Source of the DNA: Rikenellaceae bacterium
GTDB taxonomy: Bacteria; Bacteroidota; Bacteroidia; Bacteroidales; Rikenellaceae
Reading direction: 5' to 3'
DNA length: 64,000 nt
Assembly: GCA_017936385.1 (NCBI GenBank)
Contig: JAGBFQ010000035.1
Span: forward strand, 1-64,000
Below the pieces are notes generated by a model that saw nothing but the letters and a program-made list of their open reading frames with translations, was not told the origin of the DNA and searched no databases. The position numbers and the translations under genes were made by a program. Below are positions 34,280 through 43,102 of this stretch, in pieces. How positions within the stretch are numbered: the stretch's first letter is position 1; every line of letters starts with the position of its first letter.

Positions 34280-35188
34280 TTACTCCATAGTAGCCACTTC
34301 GCCAGATTGTTCGGCGGCAGCCTCCTGCGCCATCTTGCGCTCAACCTTCATCGACAGCGTAATACTGAACTCATAGAGCGCGTAAAGCGGGATACTTACC
34401 AAAAACAGCGAGAAAATATCGGGCGGAGTGATAATTGCCGCAACAGTCATCAATGCCACCAAAGCGTGGCGGCGATATTTCTTAAGGAACGCACTCGACA
34501 CCAAACCGATGCGAGTCAAGAAGTAAATCAACAGCGGCAGTTGGAACATCACAGCACACGCCAACGACACAACCATCACGGTCGAAAAGTAATCACCCAC
34601 GTCAATCATATTGGTAATCATTTCGCTGGCTTGGTAGTTGATAAAGAAGTTGACCGACAGCGGAGCCATGATAAAATAGCCGAAACTCAAGCCTATAAAA
34701 AAGCACACCGACACCCAGAACACCAGCCATTTGGTACCGGCTATTTCGCGTTCGGTAAGTGCCGGTCTGACAAATTTCCACAACTCCCAGATGGTATACG
34801 GAACGGCCAGAGCGATACCAATCACAAGCGACACTTTCATGTGAAGATTGAACTGACCGGCCATATAGGTGTTGATGGTATTGAACTCGATGGTGCGCGA
34901 CAGGAGCGACTCGCTATCGAAGGCGAGTGACGTACCGGCCCAAGAGTTAATCCACATGTACAGAACATTTATTTGCTCGCCCACCCACACGAGTAGTCGG
35001 TTGGTCGGGAATTCGGGCTTTTGGGGGCCGAACATCACCGTGTCGATGATGAAACCACGACAACAGAAGGCCACCACGGTAATCACCACGACGGACAACA
35101 CGCTGCGAATCAAGTGAGGTCGCAACTCGTCGATATGTTCAAAAAAAGTCATCTCCGTTGAAGATGACTGATTGTTCTGTTTGGCCAT
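34280..35188 (-). CDS. tatC: Sec-independent (Tat) translocase subunit TatC
   Basis: Receptor for twin-arginine signal peptides, 302 residues from the ATG at 35188. MTFFEHIDELRPHLIRSVL is the conserved cytoplasmic start, with the Glu of the FxEHLxELR motif. Six membrane helices follow. RPALTEREIAGTKWLV and the FELPLLIYFLTRIG-like segment (FQLPLLIYFLTRIG) are characteristic. The upstream in-frame start at 35239 is less likely because the conserved motif should lie near the N-terminus. It follows tatA by 96 bases. Confidence 0.95.
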   Translation of the reverse strand: MAKQNNQSSSTEMTFFEHIDELRPHLIRSVLSVVVITVVAFCCRGFIIDTVMFGPQKPEFPTNRLLVWVGEQINVLYMWINSWAGTSLAFDSESLLSRTIEFNTINTYMAGQFNLHMKVSLVIGIALAVPYTIWELWKFVRPALTEREIAGTKWLVFWVSVCFFIGLSFGYFIMAPLSVNFFINYQASEMITNMIDVGDYFSTVMVVSLACAVMFQLPLLIYFLTRIGLVSSAFLKKYRRHALVALMTVAAIITPPDIFSLFLVSIPLYALYEFSITLSMKVERKMAQEAAAEQSGEVATME

Positions 35189-35284
35189 TTGACGGAACTT
35201 GTTAAAGCGAGTAATTCGCACACACCACCCGACCGCCAAGTTGATTCTCGTCAGTCGAAACGTGGAGTTAGCACGTCTGCTTTT

Positions 35285-35485
35285 CTACTCTTTTTTGTCG
35301 GTTATTTGTTTTTGTTCGGCCTTCTCTTCGGCGGTATAGTCCTTATTGACAGCGTCTTTGAACTCCTTAACGCCGCGACCCATTCCGCGCATCAGTTCGG
35401 GAATTTTCGAACCTCCGAAGAGCAGAATTACCACCAGCGCGATGATTGCAATTTGACCGATTCCTATAACACAAGGTGTAAACAT
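35285..35485 (-). CDS. tatA: Twin-arginine translocase subunit TatA/TatE
   Basis: Pore-forming subunit of 66 residues with one membrane helix (IGQIAIIALVVILLFG), the FGG hinge and an amphipathic helix (SKIPELMRGMGRGVKEFKDAV), then a charged tail. It has its own promoter upstream, separate from nadE, and leads into tatC. Confidence 0.95.
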   Translation of the reverse strand: MFTPCVIGIGQIAIIALVVILLFGGSKIPELMRGMGRGVKEFKDAVNKDYTAEEKAEQKQITDKKE

Positions 35486-35525
35486 AATATTTCGTTTTTT
35501 AGTTATTTCCTATATTTGAAACGTT

Positions 35526-35556
35526 CAAAGGTAATAATTATTATTGGATTCTGCAA
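35526..35556 (-). promoter_or_regulatory. Promoter of tatA-tatC
   Basis: On the minus strand, TTG (35556-35554), 20 bases, TACCTTTG (35533-35526); it lies between the nadE stop and the tatA start at 35485. Confidence 0.75.
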
Positions 35557-35565
35557 CCTTCGCCG

Positions 35566-37359
35566 CTACAATTCCGCCCAATCGGCCATCCAAGCCGCCG
35601 AAGAGGCGTCACTCGGCATGTGCCAATCGGTTCGGGGTGAAAGCGAAACGCAGCACACTTTCACTCCGTCGGGTACGGCCGAACGCTTGAACTGCTGGGT
35701 GAAGAATCGACGTATGAACACTCCGAGCCAATGTTTGACGGTCGCCGCATCATAGCGTCCCTCGAAAGCCTTCAGAGCCGCCGCATAAATTTCGGCAGGA
35801 GCCTGCTCACGCGCTATCATGTTGTAGATAAAGAAATCATGCAGTTCGTAGGGGCCCACCAGGTCTTCGGTCTGCTGGGCGATATTGCCACTCTCGTCGG
35901 CAGGCAACAATTCGGGGCTGATGGGTGTATCCACAATATCGCGCAGAATATCGGCCACTTCGCCCTCGGCTACGCTCTCGGCATACCACTCAACAAGATG
36001 CTTGACAAGTGTTTTGGGTACGCCCGCATTAACTCCGTACATCGACATGTGGTCGCCATTGTAGGTTGCCCAGCCGAGTGCCAGTTCGCTAAGGTCACCC
36101 GTACCGACAACGATTCCACCGATGCGTCCCGCGTAGTCCATCAGGATTTGGGTTCGTTCACGGGCTTGGGCGTTTTCGTAAGTTGCACTGCGGTCGCTCT
36201 CGGGCAGGCCGATGTCGCTGAAGTGCTGCAAGCATGCCTCGCGGATGGATATTTCGTCAATGGTTATTCCCAACGCCCTCATCAGAGCCACGGCATTGGT
36301 ATGTGTGCGCGATGTCGTTCCGAAACCGGGCATAGTGATACCAACAATGTCGCGGCGACAAAGATTCAGTCCATCGTATGCGGCCACCGTAACCAGCAGA
36401 GCCAGCGTAGAATCCAAGCCACCCGAAATGCCAATCACACATTTGCCAATACCACATGAGGCAAGTCGCTGCATCAGACCCGCACGCTGAATGGCAAAAG
36501 CCTCCCAGCTCTCAGCCACACATTTTGGAATGAACGGATAGGGTTCCAATAGGTTGCTCTCTCCGTTGGTTGCAACTTCCTCACCAGGCCGAACATCTTT
36601 AACAACGGCCATATCGACCACCGTAAGTGTCCCTTCTGTCGAAAAACGACGTCCCTCGGCCACAACTTCGCCATTCACAACGGCCAGCACATCGCCACTC
36701 CACGCCACATCGGTCGACGACTCTCCAAAGCCCGCGCCCACCGACATACAGCTACCGCCCATGTTCATCAAACGCTCCTTTCGTCGGGCATAACCACCCA
36801 TCGTGGCCGGCTCGGCAAATGGGTTTATAATTACACCTTCACTCGATTCCGCACGCTCGGCGCTCCAGACATCATTGCCCACGGCAAGAGTTAGTACAGC
36901 GTCGTCCACAGCTATTGGTGCACTCGAAATCTCGACTACGCTATCGTCCAACAGCACCTCACACACATCTGCACCCGAGAACCATCGTCGCTCACGGCTC
37001 GAAAGCTCACTCTTCGGCACAATACGCGCCACTCTACCATCCGCAGCCACAACCGCCACATCACAGAGTTGTCGATTTATCGCCAATGGCATTCCCACCA
37101 CAGCCGTGACATTCAGCACCTTAGTCGCATCGACAATTTGTTTCAAAGCAGCGAGAGCCGCCTTTTGCAGTGGTCTTTGGCCAAACAAGTCTCCGCACGA
37201 AGCACCCGTTACGGATAATTCGGGAGTCACAACAATCTGCGCACCGCTTTGGGCTGCTTGTTCCATTAGGGCAATTATTCGCCAAGCATTTGTCGCAGGG
37301 TCGGCCACGCGCACCACGGGCACGGCCGCCGCAATTCGAATTTGATGAAGAGTTTTCAT
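35566..37359 (-). CDS. nadE: NAD+ synthase with degenerate glutaminase domain
   Basis: Last step of NAD synthesis, 597 residues. A nitrilase-fold domain (about 1-260) precedes a synthetase domain whose ATP loop is GISGGLDST. The nitrilase domain keeps Glu47 (TPELSVTG) and Lys116 (VPKSEL). The strand that normally reads EICEDLW reads AVGNDVW, with Gly161 (codon GGC, plus-strand GCC at 36877-36879) in place of the nucleophilic Cys. The downstream GFGESSTDVAWSGD block confirms the alignment. It therefore probably uses free ammonia despite the two-domain form. Confidence 0.88.
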   Translation of the reverse strand: MKTLHQIRIAAAVPVVRVADPATNAWRIIALMEQAAQSGAQIVVTPELSVTGASCGDLFGQRPLQKAALAALKQIVDATKVLNVTAVVGMPLAINRQLCDVAVVAADGRVARIVPKSELSSRERRWFSGADVCEVLLDDSVVEISSAPIAVDDAVLTLAVGNDVWSAERAESSEGVIINPFAEPATMGGYARRKERLMNMGGSCMSVGAGFGESSTDVAWSGDVLAVVNGEVVAEGRRFSTEGTLTVVDMAVVKDVRPGEEVATNGESNLLEPYPFIPKCVAESWEAFAIQRAGLMQRLASCGIGKCVIGISGGLDSTLALLVTVAAYDGLNLCRRDIVGITMPGFGTTSRTHTNAVALMRALGITIDEISIREACLQHFSDIGLPESDRSATYENAQARERTQILMDYAGRIGGIVVGTGDLSELALGWATYNGDHMSMYGVNAGVPKTLVKHLVEWYAESVAEGEVADILRDIVDTPISPELLPADESGNIAQQTEDLVGPYELHDFFIYNMIAREQAPAEIYAAALKAFEGRYDAATVKHWLGVFIRRFFTQQFKRSAVPDGVKVCCVSLSPRTDWHMPSDASSAAWMADWAEL

Positions 37360-37381
37360 TGATTTACATTTTTCGAACCTT

Positions 37382-37412
37382 CAAAGGTACCATTTTTTTC
37401 GCGGCCACACAA
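37382..37412 (-). promoter_or_regulatory. Promoter of nadE
   Basis: On the minus strand, TTG (37412-37410), 20 bases, TACCTTTG (37389-37382), about 25 bases before the ATG. Confidence 0.78.
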
Positions 37413-37451
37413 TACTCCAGGGCCATTTCCTCGCGCGCGCGACCACAAAAT

Positions 37452-37482
37452 TTGGCAATTCTAAAAAAAAAACGTAGTTTTG
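37452..37482 (+). promoter_or_regulatory. Promoter of the LytTR regulator gene
   Basis: TTG (37452-37454), 20 bases, TAGTTTTG (37475-37482); ATG at 37532. Confidence 0.72.
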
Positions 37483-37531
37483 CAGACGAATTACGGGACA
37501 AAAACAACATCCCGATAACGCAAACAACGAT

Positions 37532-38428
37532 ATGGATTGGATATACAAACCCATACCTGCATTTATGTATCGCAAAAGCAACCAAATCGCTATGGTTGTA
37601 TTTGCTGCGTTGTTTGCTCTCGTATTCATTAACACCTACAACCCATTCGGAATCGAGTCGTGGAGCGAGGAGTTCGTAACTCGCAAAACACACATCAGCC
37701 AAAGTTTTTCGCGCTTTCTGTTCGTGATGTTCACCAGTTCGGTGGTACTGATTGGTTTCATCATTGTGATGATTAGCCGCATCGGCATGCACCAGTATCT
37801 CAAACAACACAGCCTCAAGGCCTATGCCTACATCATCTGGGTACTGTGCGAGGTGCTGGCCATGAGCCTGACTTTCACGGCCATGACCCTAATCTTCAAT
37901 ATGCAGGACGACGTTTGGGAGGCTTTCACCAACTCGCTGCTCAACACCACACTGGTGCTGATTATACCCTACACACTGTGTCTGACGTTCTTCGCCTTGC
38001 AGGAGAAAAACCGCCAAATCAAACGATTGGCCGGAATACGTCACGAACGTGCCATGGCGCAAGGTTTGGTGTCGTTCTACGACGAACGCGGCGAACTGCG
38101 ACTCTCCGTACGTCACGACCACCTGCTGCTATTGGAGGCCGCCGACAACTATGTCTGCGTGTGGTACATGAGCTATGGCGAGCCCAAGAAGGTCATGGTG
38201 CGTAACTCGCTGAAAAGACTCTCACAACAACTCGATGGCACGGGAATCATTCGTTGCCACCGCTCCTACATGGTCAACATCGACCAGGTGAAAGTTGTTC
38301 GCCGCGAGAAGGACGGCGCAATGCTCGACCTCGGCATCGAAGGAATCCCCAGCATCCCCATCTCACAAACCTACAACGAGAGCGTTACTCAATGGCTCAC
38401 TGCCGGAACTGCTCCCGACGCAGAGTAG
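37532..38428 (+). CDS. Membrane-anchored LytTR-family DNA-binding regulator
   Basis: The 298-residue protein has four predicted membrane helices in the first 155 residues (for example MVVFAALFALVFINTY and SSVVLIGFIIVMI). A short linker (FALQEKNRQIKRL) is followed by a C-terminal LytTR DNA-binding domain from about 190 (LLLLEAADNYVCVWY, RNSLKRLSQQL, IIRCHRSYMVNIDQV). It is not a two-component response regulator because no receiver domain is present. It presumably senses something at the membrane and binds DNA directly. No target gene is evident; the next gene downstream has its own promoter. Confidence 0.9.
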   Translation: MDWIYKPIPAFMYRKSNQIAMVVFAALFALVFINTYNPFGIESWSEEFVTRKTHISQSFSRFLFVMFTSSVVLIGFIIVMISRIGMHQYLKQHSLKAYAYIIWVLCEVLAMSLTFTAMTLIFNMQDDVWEAFTNSLLNTTLVLIIPYTLCLTFFALQEKNRQIKRLAGIRHERAMAQGLVSFYDERGELRLSVRHDHLLLLEAADNYVCVWYMSYGEPKKVMVRNSLKRLSQQLDGTGIIRCHRSYMVNIDQVKVVRREKDGAMLDLGIEGIPSIPISQTYNESVTQWLTAGTAPDAE

Positions 38429-38516
38429 GCTCACACAAGTGTGTTTTTCGGAGGAGAGATACTCCCCGCCTTATTGGTTTTATCTATAAATGCATCAAAA
38501 AATGTTATCCAAAACA

Positions 38517-38548
38517 TTGACGAAATGCGAAAAATCTTACTACATTTG
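38517..38548 (+). promoter_or_regulatory. Promoter of the rubrerythrin gene
   Basis: TTG (38517-38519), 21 bases, TACATTTG (38541-38548); ATG at 38579. Confidence 0.78.
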
Positions 38549-38578
38549 CACCAACCAAAACCAATAAACAGAACTACC

Positions 38579-39154
38579 ATGAAAAGTATCAAAGGTACAC
38601 AAACCGAGAAAAATCTGCTGAAATCATTCGCCGGTGAGAGCCAAGCTCGCAGCCGCTACACCTACTTCGCCAAAGTTGCCAAGAAAGAGGGATACGAACA
38701 AATTGCCGGTATCTTCGCCGAAACCGCCGAGCAAGAGATGGAACACGCCAAACGCTTCTTCAAATTCTTGGAGGGTGGAATGGTCGAGATTACCGCTGCT
38801 TATCCCGCAGGCGTAATCGGCACCACCGCCGAAAACCTTGCCGCCGCAGCCGCAGGCGAGAACGAGGAGTGGGCTGAACTCTACCCCGAGTTTGCACGCA
38901 TTGCCGACGAAGAGGGCTTCCCCGTGATTGCCGAAGTATATCGTCGCATCGCAATGGTTGAGGCCGGTCACGAGGAGCGCTACCGCAAGTTGTTGGCTCG
39001 CTTGGAGGATGGCACCGTATTCGCTCGCGAGGAGGCTATCATCTGGCAATGCCGCAACTGTGGCTACACCCACACCGGAAAAGAGGCTCCCGATATGTGC
39101 CCCGCTTGCGCACACCCCCAAGCCTATTTCGAGGAGAAGAAAAACAACTATTAA
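38579..39154 (+). CDS. rbr: Rubrerythrin
   Basis: Non-haem diiron peroxidase protecting anaerobes against hydrogen peroxide, 191 residues from the ATG at 38579, which gives the usual start MKSIKGTQTEKNLLKSFAGE. The diiron ferritin-like domain supplies ligands in ETAEQEMEHAKRF and VEAGHEERY. The C-terminal rubredoxin-like domain has two Cys pairs (WQCRNCGY and MCPACAHP). The longer upstream frame is rejected on the promoter position. Single gene with strong terminator. Confidence 0.96.
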   Translation: MKSIKGTQTEKNLLKSFAGESQARSRYTYFAKVAKKEGYEQIAGIFAETAEQEMEHAKRFFKFLEGGMVEITAAYPAGVIGTTAENLAAAAAGENEEWAELYPEFARIADEEGFPVIAEVYRRIAMVEAGHEERYRKLLARLEDGTVFAREEAIIWQCRNCGYTHTGKEAPDMCPACAHPQAYFEEKKNNY

Positions 39155-39170
39155 TCCTCTCCGCACTCAC

Positions 39171-39215
39171 AAAAAAAGGCCGTCACAACCTGAATTGTTG
39201 TGACGGCCTTTTTAA
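39171..39215. terminator. Terminator between rubrerythrin and DUF5606 genes
   Basis: AAAAAGGCCGTCACAAC pairs with GTTGTGACGGCCTTTTT (17 bp, seven-base loop), usable on both strands. Confidence 0.92.
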
Positions 39216-39234
39216 TTTAACTCTATCGAGTGAA

Positions 39235-39642
39235 TTACTCTTGCTCCTCGTCGGGGAGTTTGAACTCGGTTACGCCAGCCTCGATGAGGATGTTGTACCA
39301 CGCGATAACTTTGCGCATATCCGACAAGTGAACGCGACCGCGCGAGTAATCGGGCACGGCCTCGGCGAATTTGGCTTCAACAGCATCGTCGCTCTCTTTG
39401 TGCGAGATGGTGGTCTTGGTGTCGCACACCACGCGCATAGCCTCGAACACCTCGACCAAAGGACGGTCCTCGTTATCGGTAAAAATCGAGATGTCGCTCA
39501 TTGCGCTGACGCGCGAGTCGGCAGCGATGTTGGTACGTTTGCCCGTGAGCAGCGACTCTACGATAAAACCGCGTTGCGAACGTGCAACGAATTTGAATAA
39601 TCCGGGTTGGCCCGACACGGCCAATATTTCGTTCATTTCCAT
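39235..39642 (-). CDS. DUF5606 domain-containing protein
   Basis: The 135-residue cytoplasmic protein opens ILAVSGQPGLFKFVARSQRGFIVESL, continues with SDISIFTDNEDRPL and ends VIAWYNILIEAGVTEFKLP. This arrangement is that of DUF5606, conserved in Bacteroidetes and of unknown function. No catalytic motif is visible. A TATCTTTG on the minus strand (39685-39678) about 40 bases upstream is a probable -7 element, so it is likely transcribed on its own. Confidence 0.82.
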   Translation of the reverse strand: MEMNEILAVSGQPGLFKFVARSQRGFIVESLLTGKRTNIAADSRVSAMSDISIFTDNEDRPLVEVFEAMRVVCDTKTTISHKESDDAVEAKFAEAVPDYSRGRVHLSDMRKVIAWYNILIEAGVTEFKLPDEEQE

Positions 39643-39696
39643 AGTATGAATGTGTGTTTTTTAGTGTTTAGAGTGGACAAAGATAGTATTTTTTTC

Positions 39697-40641
39697 TCAC
39701 CCGCAAAACATCTGCCCCTGAAAAGCGTTCATGCGCTCCAAGCGGGCGCACAGACGATTGATGACGTGGTGACTGCGCAGACCCTGCCAACCCATACCTT
39801 CGTGACGAAACGCGGCTGGAACTTCGCTCACGATACGTTCGACAGCCGTATCGGGGCGCAGACGGCGAACTCCCTCGGCCAACAGAGCGACATACTCCTC
39901 GGGAGTGAAGAAACGATACTCCTCGGGATGGCTCACATAGTCCCGTTCCATGGCCGTACCACGAAATATTTGCAGTTGGTGAAATTTTACGGTAGCCAAC
40001 CGAAGAGAGTTTATTTGAGCAATGGTTTGCAGCACCATATCGTCCCCTTCGCCCGGCAGACCTATGATAAAGTGGCCTCCACAAGGAATTCCACGTTGGT
40101 GGCACAACTCCACAGCGCGAACCGAGTCCTGCCACGTATGACCGCGATTCACACGACGCAGAGTCGCATCAAAGGCCGACTCCATACCAAATTCCACGGC
40201 AACATAATACCTCTCGCGCAGTTCGGCCACAAGGTCGAGGACCGATTCATCCACACAATCGGGTCGCGTGCCGATAATCAATCCAGCCACATCCTCACCT
40301 CGCAGAGCCTCTTGGTATCGGTTGCGAAGAACCTCAACGGGCGCGTACGTATTGGAATAGGCCTGAAAATAAACCAACCATCGTGCCCCCGGCACCCAGC
40401 TACGGGCATGGAACTCGCGGCCAGCAGCCATCTGTTCGCTTATACTCCGACTACGGTCGGCATAGCGCGGCGAGAAGGCATCATTATTACAAAACGTGCA
40501 GCCTCCCACGCCCACCCGTCCATCGCGGTTGGGGCATGAGAAGCCCGCGTCGATACTCAATTTACGGATTTCGCACTCGAACGTATTACGATAATATCTC
40601 GCCGAGCCATAGAACGGTCGGTCGTCGCCCCAAGGATACAT
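39697..40641 (-). CDS. TIGR01212-family radical SAM protein (YhcC-like)
   Basis: The 314-residue protein begins with the family-specific GSARYYRNTFECEIRKLSID and the cluster motif Cys36-Cys48-Cys51 (SCPNRDGRVGVGGCTFCNN) for a 4Fe-4S/SAM centre. GLIIGTRPDCV, VEFGMESAFD, GHFIIGLPGE and HQLQIFRGTAM follow. The reaction of E. coli YhcC-type proteins is not established. The gene starts 21 bases after the preceding hypothetical gene, in a cstA-led unit. Confidence 0.9.
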   Translation of the reverse strand: MYPWGDDRPFYGSARYYRNTFECEIRKLSIDAGFSCPNRDGRVGVGGCTFCNNDAFSPRYADRSRSISEQMAAGREFHARSWVPGARWLVYFQAYSNTYAPVEVLRNRYQEALRGEDVAGLIIGTRPDCVDESVLDLVAELRERYYVAVEFGMESAFDATLRRVNRGHTWQDSVRAVELCHQRGIPCGGHFIIGLPGEGDDMVLQTIAQINSLRLATVKFHQLQIFRGTAMERDYVSHPEEYRFFTPEEYVALLAEGVRRLRPDTAVERIVSEVPAAFRHEGMGWQGLRSHHVINRLCARLERMNAFQGQMFCG

Positions 40642-40662
40642 ACTGTTATCTCTCGAAACGAG

Positions 40663-41373
40663 TTATTTGCGCGTCGCCTTCAAGGCCTCAACGAAGTCCG
40701 GGAAGCGTTTCCATAGGTGTTCGGTCTGCAACCACAACTCTCGAGCCAGCGCACGGCGAGCGGGTTTATCCTTGGCTATTTCGGTCAGATAGTCCTCGTC
40801 GGTTGGATGTTCATCGCGCGTGAACTCCTCGTAGAAGTGCGCAAAGCGCGTTTGGAATCTACGCAGGTGGCCCTCGGTCAGCACTCCGTTGCGTCGCCAA
40901 TCATACCACAGAGCAAGAATTGTCTTATCGGCATAGCGGTCGCTGATGTCGTTGATTATCTCGTCATAGAGGTCATACTCCTCCAGCGCAAGGTAGGCAT
41001 AGCCCAAGCGAGTGGTAGCCTCCAAGTGGTCCTCAGAGTCAAGCTCAAGCAACATCTCCAGCATTGCAGCGCACAACTCAAAGTCGCCCACCAAGAAGTG
41101 GTCGATACTCGAAAAGTTAATCAAGAACAGCGCAGCGCGGGTGTTCTCGTCCTCCCACTCAAGTTCAATCTCGGAGTCGTCGGGCAGCAACTCGACCAAG
41201 CGTTGGAACGCCTGATAGCGCATATCGCAAGCCTTTTCGACCTCGCCCTTAAGTTCGAGGCGGTGCGAATCTTCAAGAATCGCGGCGAAATCGTAGTCAC
41301 CCGAACGGTCATTCGCATTGGGAACGATGACAAACGTTTGGTGAATGGTGGGTTTAAGCCGTGGTTTTTGCAT
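40663..41373 (-). CDS. Hypothetical TPR-like acidic protein
   Basis: The 236-residue, strongly acidic and helical protein has a central region (FLINFSSIDHFLVGDFELCAAML, LEATTRLGYAYLALEEYDLYDEII) that looks like degenerate tetratricopeptide repeats. No signal peptide, membrane helix or catalytic motif is visible, and I do not recognise the family. Its ATG lies within the last 20 bases of cstA, implying translational coupling, and the radical SAM gene follows closely. Confidence 0.65.
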   Translation of the reverse strand: MQKPRLKPTIHQTFVIVPNANDRSGDYDFAAILEDSHRLELKGEVEKACDMRYQAFQRLVELLPDDSEIELEWEDENTRAALFLINFSSIDHFLVGDFELCAAMLEMLLELDSEDHLEATTRLGYAYLALEEYDLYDEIINDISDRYADKTILALWYDWRRNGVLTEGHLRRFQTRFAHFYEEFTRDEHPTDEDYLTEIAKDKPARRALARELWLQTEHLWKRFPDFVEALKATRK

Positions 41374-42823
41374 TTCGAGCTTCGGAATTGAATACGTAAA
41401 TAAAATATGAGGTGATTATAAGTGTCAACACACCAGCCAGGATGCGGCCCAAAGTACTCTCCAAAGCCAACATCTGACCTGCGGTGAACAGGTAGCAACT
41501 GCAAACATAGGTCATGAACACAGCCGGAATCATCGCAATGACAACCGGTCCGCGACGGCGCACAAGGAAGATGCATATTGCCCACAGGGTGAATACACTG
41601 AGCGTTTGGTTGAACCACGCAAAGTAGCTCCACAGCGTGCGGAAGTCCGTTGCCAAGATGATGAATACAGCCAGCGCAAAAATCGGAAGGCTCACAGCCA
41701 CACGTTTCCACAGAGTCTTCTGCTCGACGCCCATAGCATCGGCAATCATCAGTCGCGCCGAACGGAATGCCGTATCACCCGAAGTAATCGCCGCACCCAC
41801 TACGCCAAACATTACCATCACAGCTATCACATGACCGAGGGTCTGGTTAGCAATCATATCGACCAACACCGCAGCGTTGTTACGATTGGCTGCCAGCGCA
41901 TCATTCAGTCCCTCGACGTCACCCCAGAAGGCCATAGCAATGGCGGCCCAAATCAGAGCAATGATACTCTCCGAAATCATGGCGCCGTAGAACACCGGTC
42001 GACATTGATTTTCGTTGGTCAGGCAGCGAGCCATCAGTGGCGACTGTGTGGCATGGAAACCCGAAATTGCTCCGCAGGCAATGGTCAGGAACAGCGTCGG
42101 AAAGATGGGGAACTTCTCGGGATTGGCTATTTGGTTGCGGAAACTGAGTTCGGGAATTGTGTAGTCGCCCCCAAAGAGCAATACACCCAAAATTCCAATA
42201 GCCATAGCCACCAGTGCAAAGCCAAACACGGGGTAGATTCGTCCGATAATTTTATCAACCGGGAACAGCGTGGCAATGATATAGTAAACGAGTATACAAC
42301 CCATCACCATCAGTACGGTAAAACCAAAACCATTGACGTTGAGTGTATTTGTCGACTCGGGCAACCACTTTGCAATCAGTTCGGCAGGTTGCGACATAAA
42401 CACCGCACCCACCAACACCATCAGTGCCACGGTGAACACCAGATTGAAAACGCCCATACCTTGTCCGAGATATTTTCGGATAATATCAGGCAGGCTCATA
42501 CCGCCCTCTCTAAGCGACATCACGCCGGCCACAAAGTCGTGCATTGCACCAAAAAATATACCGCCCAAGGTAATCCACACAAAAGCCACGGGTCCGTAAG
42601 CGGCACCAAGCACAGCGCCAAAGATAGGTCCCAGGCCGGCGATATTAAGCAGTTGAATCAGAAAAGTTTTCCACATCGGCATCGGGACATAGTCCACGCC
42701 GTCAAATTTGCTTTCGGAGGGAACTTTTCGTACCACACTAATACCGCAAACTCGTTCAAGTATTCTTCCGTACACGAAATATGCAGCCACCAACAATGCG
42801 AGGCAAACCAAAAAAGTAATCAT
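41354..42823 (-). CDS. cstA: Carbon starvation protein A (CstA) family transporter
   Basis: Membrane protein of 489 residues with many helices, shorter than E. coli CstA (about 700). Family segments are FGAVLGAAYGPVAFVWITLGGIFFGAMHD, PLMARCLTNE and VVGAAITSGDTAFRSARLMIADA. E. coli relatives import peptides or pyruvate under carbon limitation; the substrate here is unknown. A minus-strand TAAATTTG (42854-42847) is a plausible -7 box. It overlaps the next gene and leads a three-gene unit. Confidence 0.9.
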   Translation of the reverse strand: MITFLVCLALLVAAYFVYGRILERVCGISVVRKVPSESKFDGVDYVPMPMWKTFLIQLLNIAGLGPIFGAVLGAAYGPVAFVWITLGGIFFGAMHDFVAGVMSLREGGMSLPDIIRKYLGQGMGVFNLVFTVALMVLVGAVFMSQPAELIAKWLPESTNTLNVNGFGFTVLMVMGCILVYYIIATLFPVDKIIGRIYPVFGFALVAMAIGILGVLLFGGDYTIPELSFRNQIANPEKFPIFPTLFLTIACGAISGFHATQSPLMARCLTNENQCRPVFYGAMISESIIALIWAAIAMAFWGDVEGLNDALAANRNNAAVLVDMIANQTLGHVIAVMVMFGVVGAAITSGDTAFRSARLMIADAMGVEQKTLWKRVAVSLPIFALAVFIILATDFRTLWSYFAWFNQTLSVFTLWAICIFLVRRRGPVVIAMIPAVFMTYVCSCYLFTAGQMLALESTLGRILAGVLTLIITSYFIYVFNSEARNAKTTA

Positions 42824-42950
42824 ACCTTAGCGATATAAAATTTGGGCAAATTTATAAAAAAAGCGCGAAACACGTACATTATTTTGCCAAATATAGTGCT
42901 TGAAATCGGAAAAACTATTATATTTGCGTGCTTTTTCGCCGAAAAAAGTT

Positions 42951-43023
42951 GCCGTAATAGCTCAGTCGGTAGAGCATTTCACTCGTAATGAAAAGGTCTC
43001 GAGTTCGAGTCTCGATTACGGCT
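42951..43023 (+). tRNA. tRNA-Thr (CGT anticodon)
   Basis: Acceptor stem GCCGTAA/TTACGGC with discriminator T, anticodon arm TTTCA-CTCGTAA-TGAAA giving CGT, and T-arm GAGTTCGAGTCTC. TATATTTG at 42919-42926 is the likely -7 element. Confidence 0.96.
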
Positions 43024-43033
43024 CTGGAAAATC

Positions 43034-43076
43034 AAAAGAGCGTGTCCAATAGGTTTTTGGACACGCTCTTTTTTTT
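43034..43076. terminator. Terminator between tRNA-Thr and trpB2
   Basis: AAAAGAGCGTGTCCAA pairs with TTGGACACGCTCTTTT (16 bp) followed by more T; serves convergent units. Confidence 0.92.
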
Positions 43077-43102
43077 CGAAAGGTCTATAATCTGTCGTCC
43101 GA

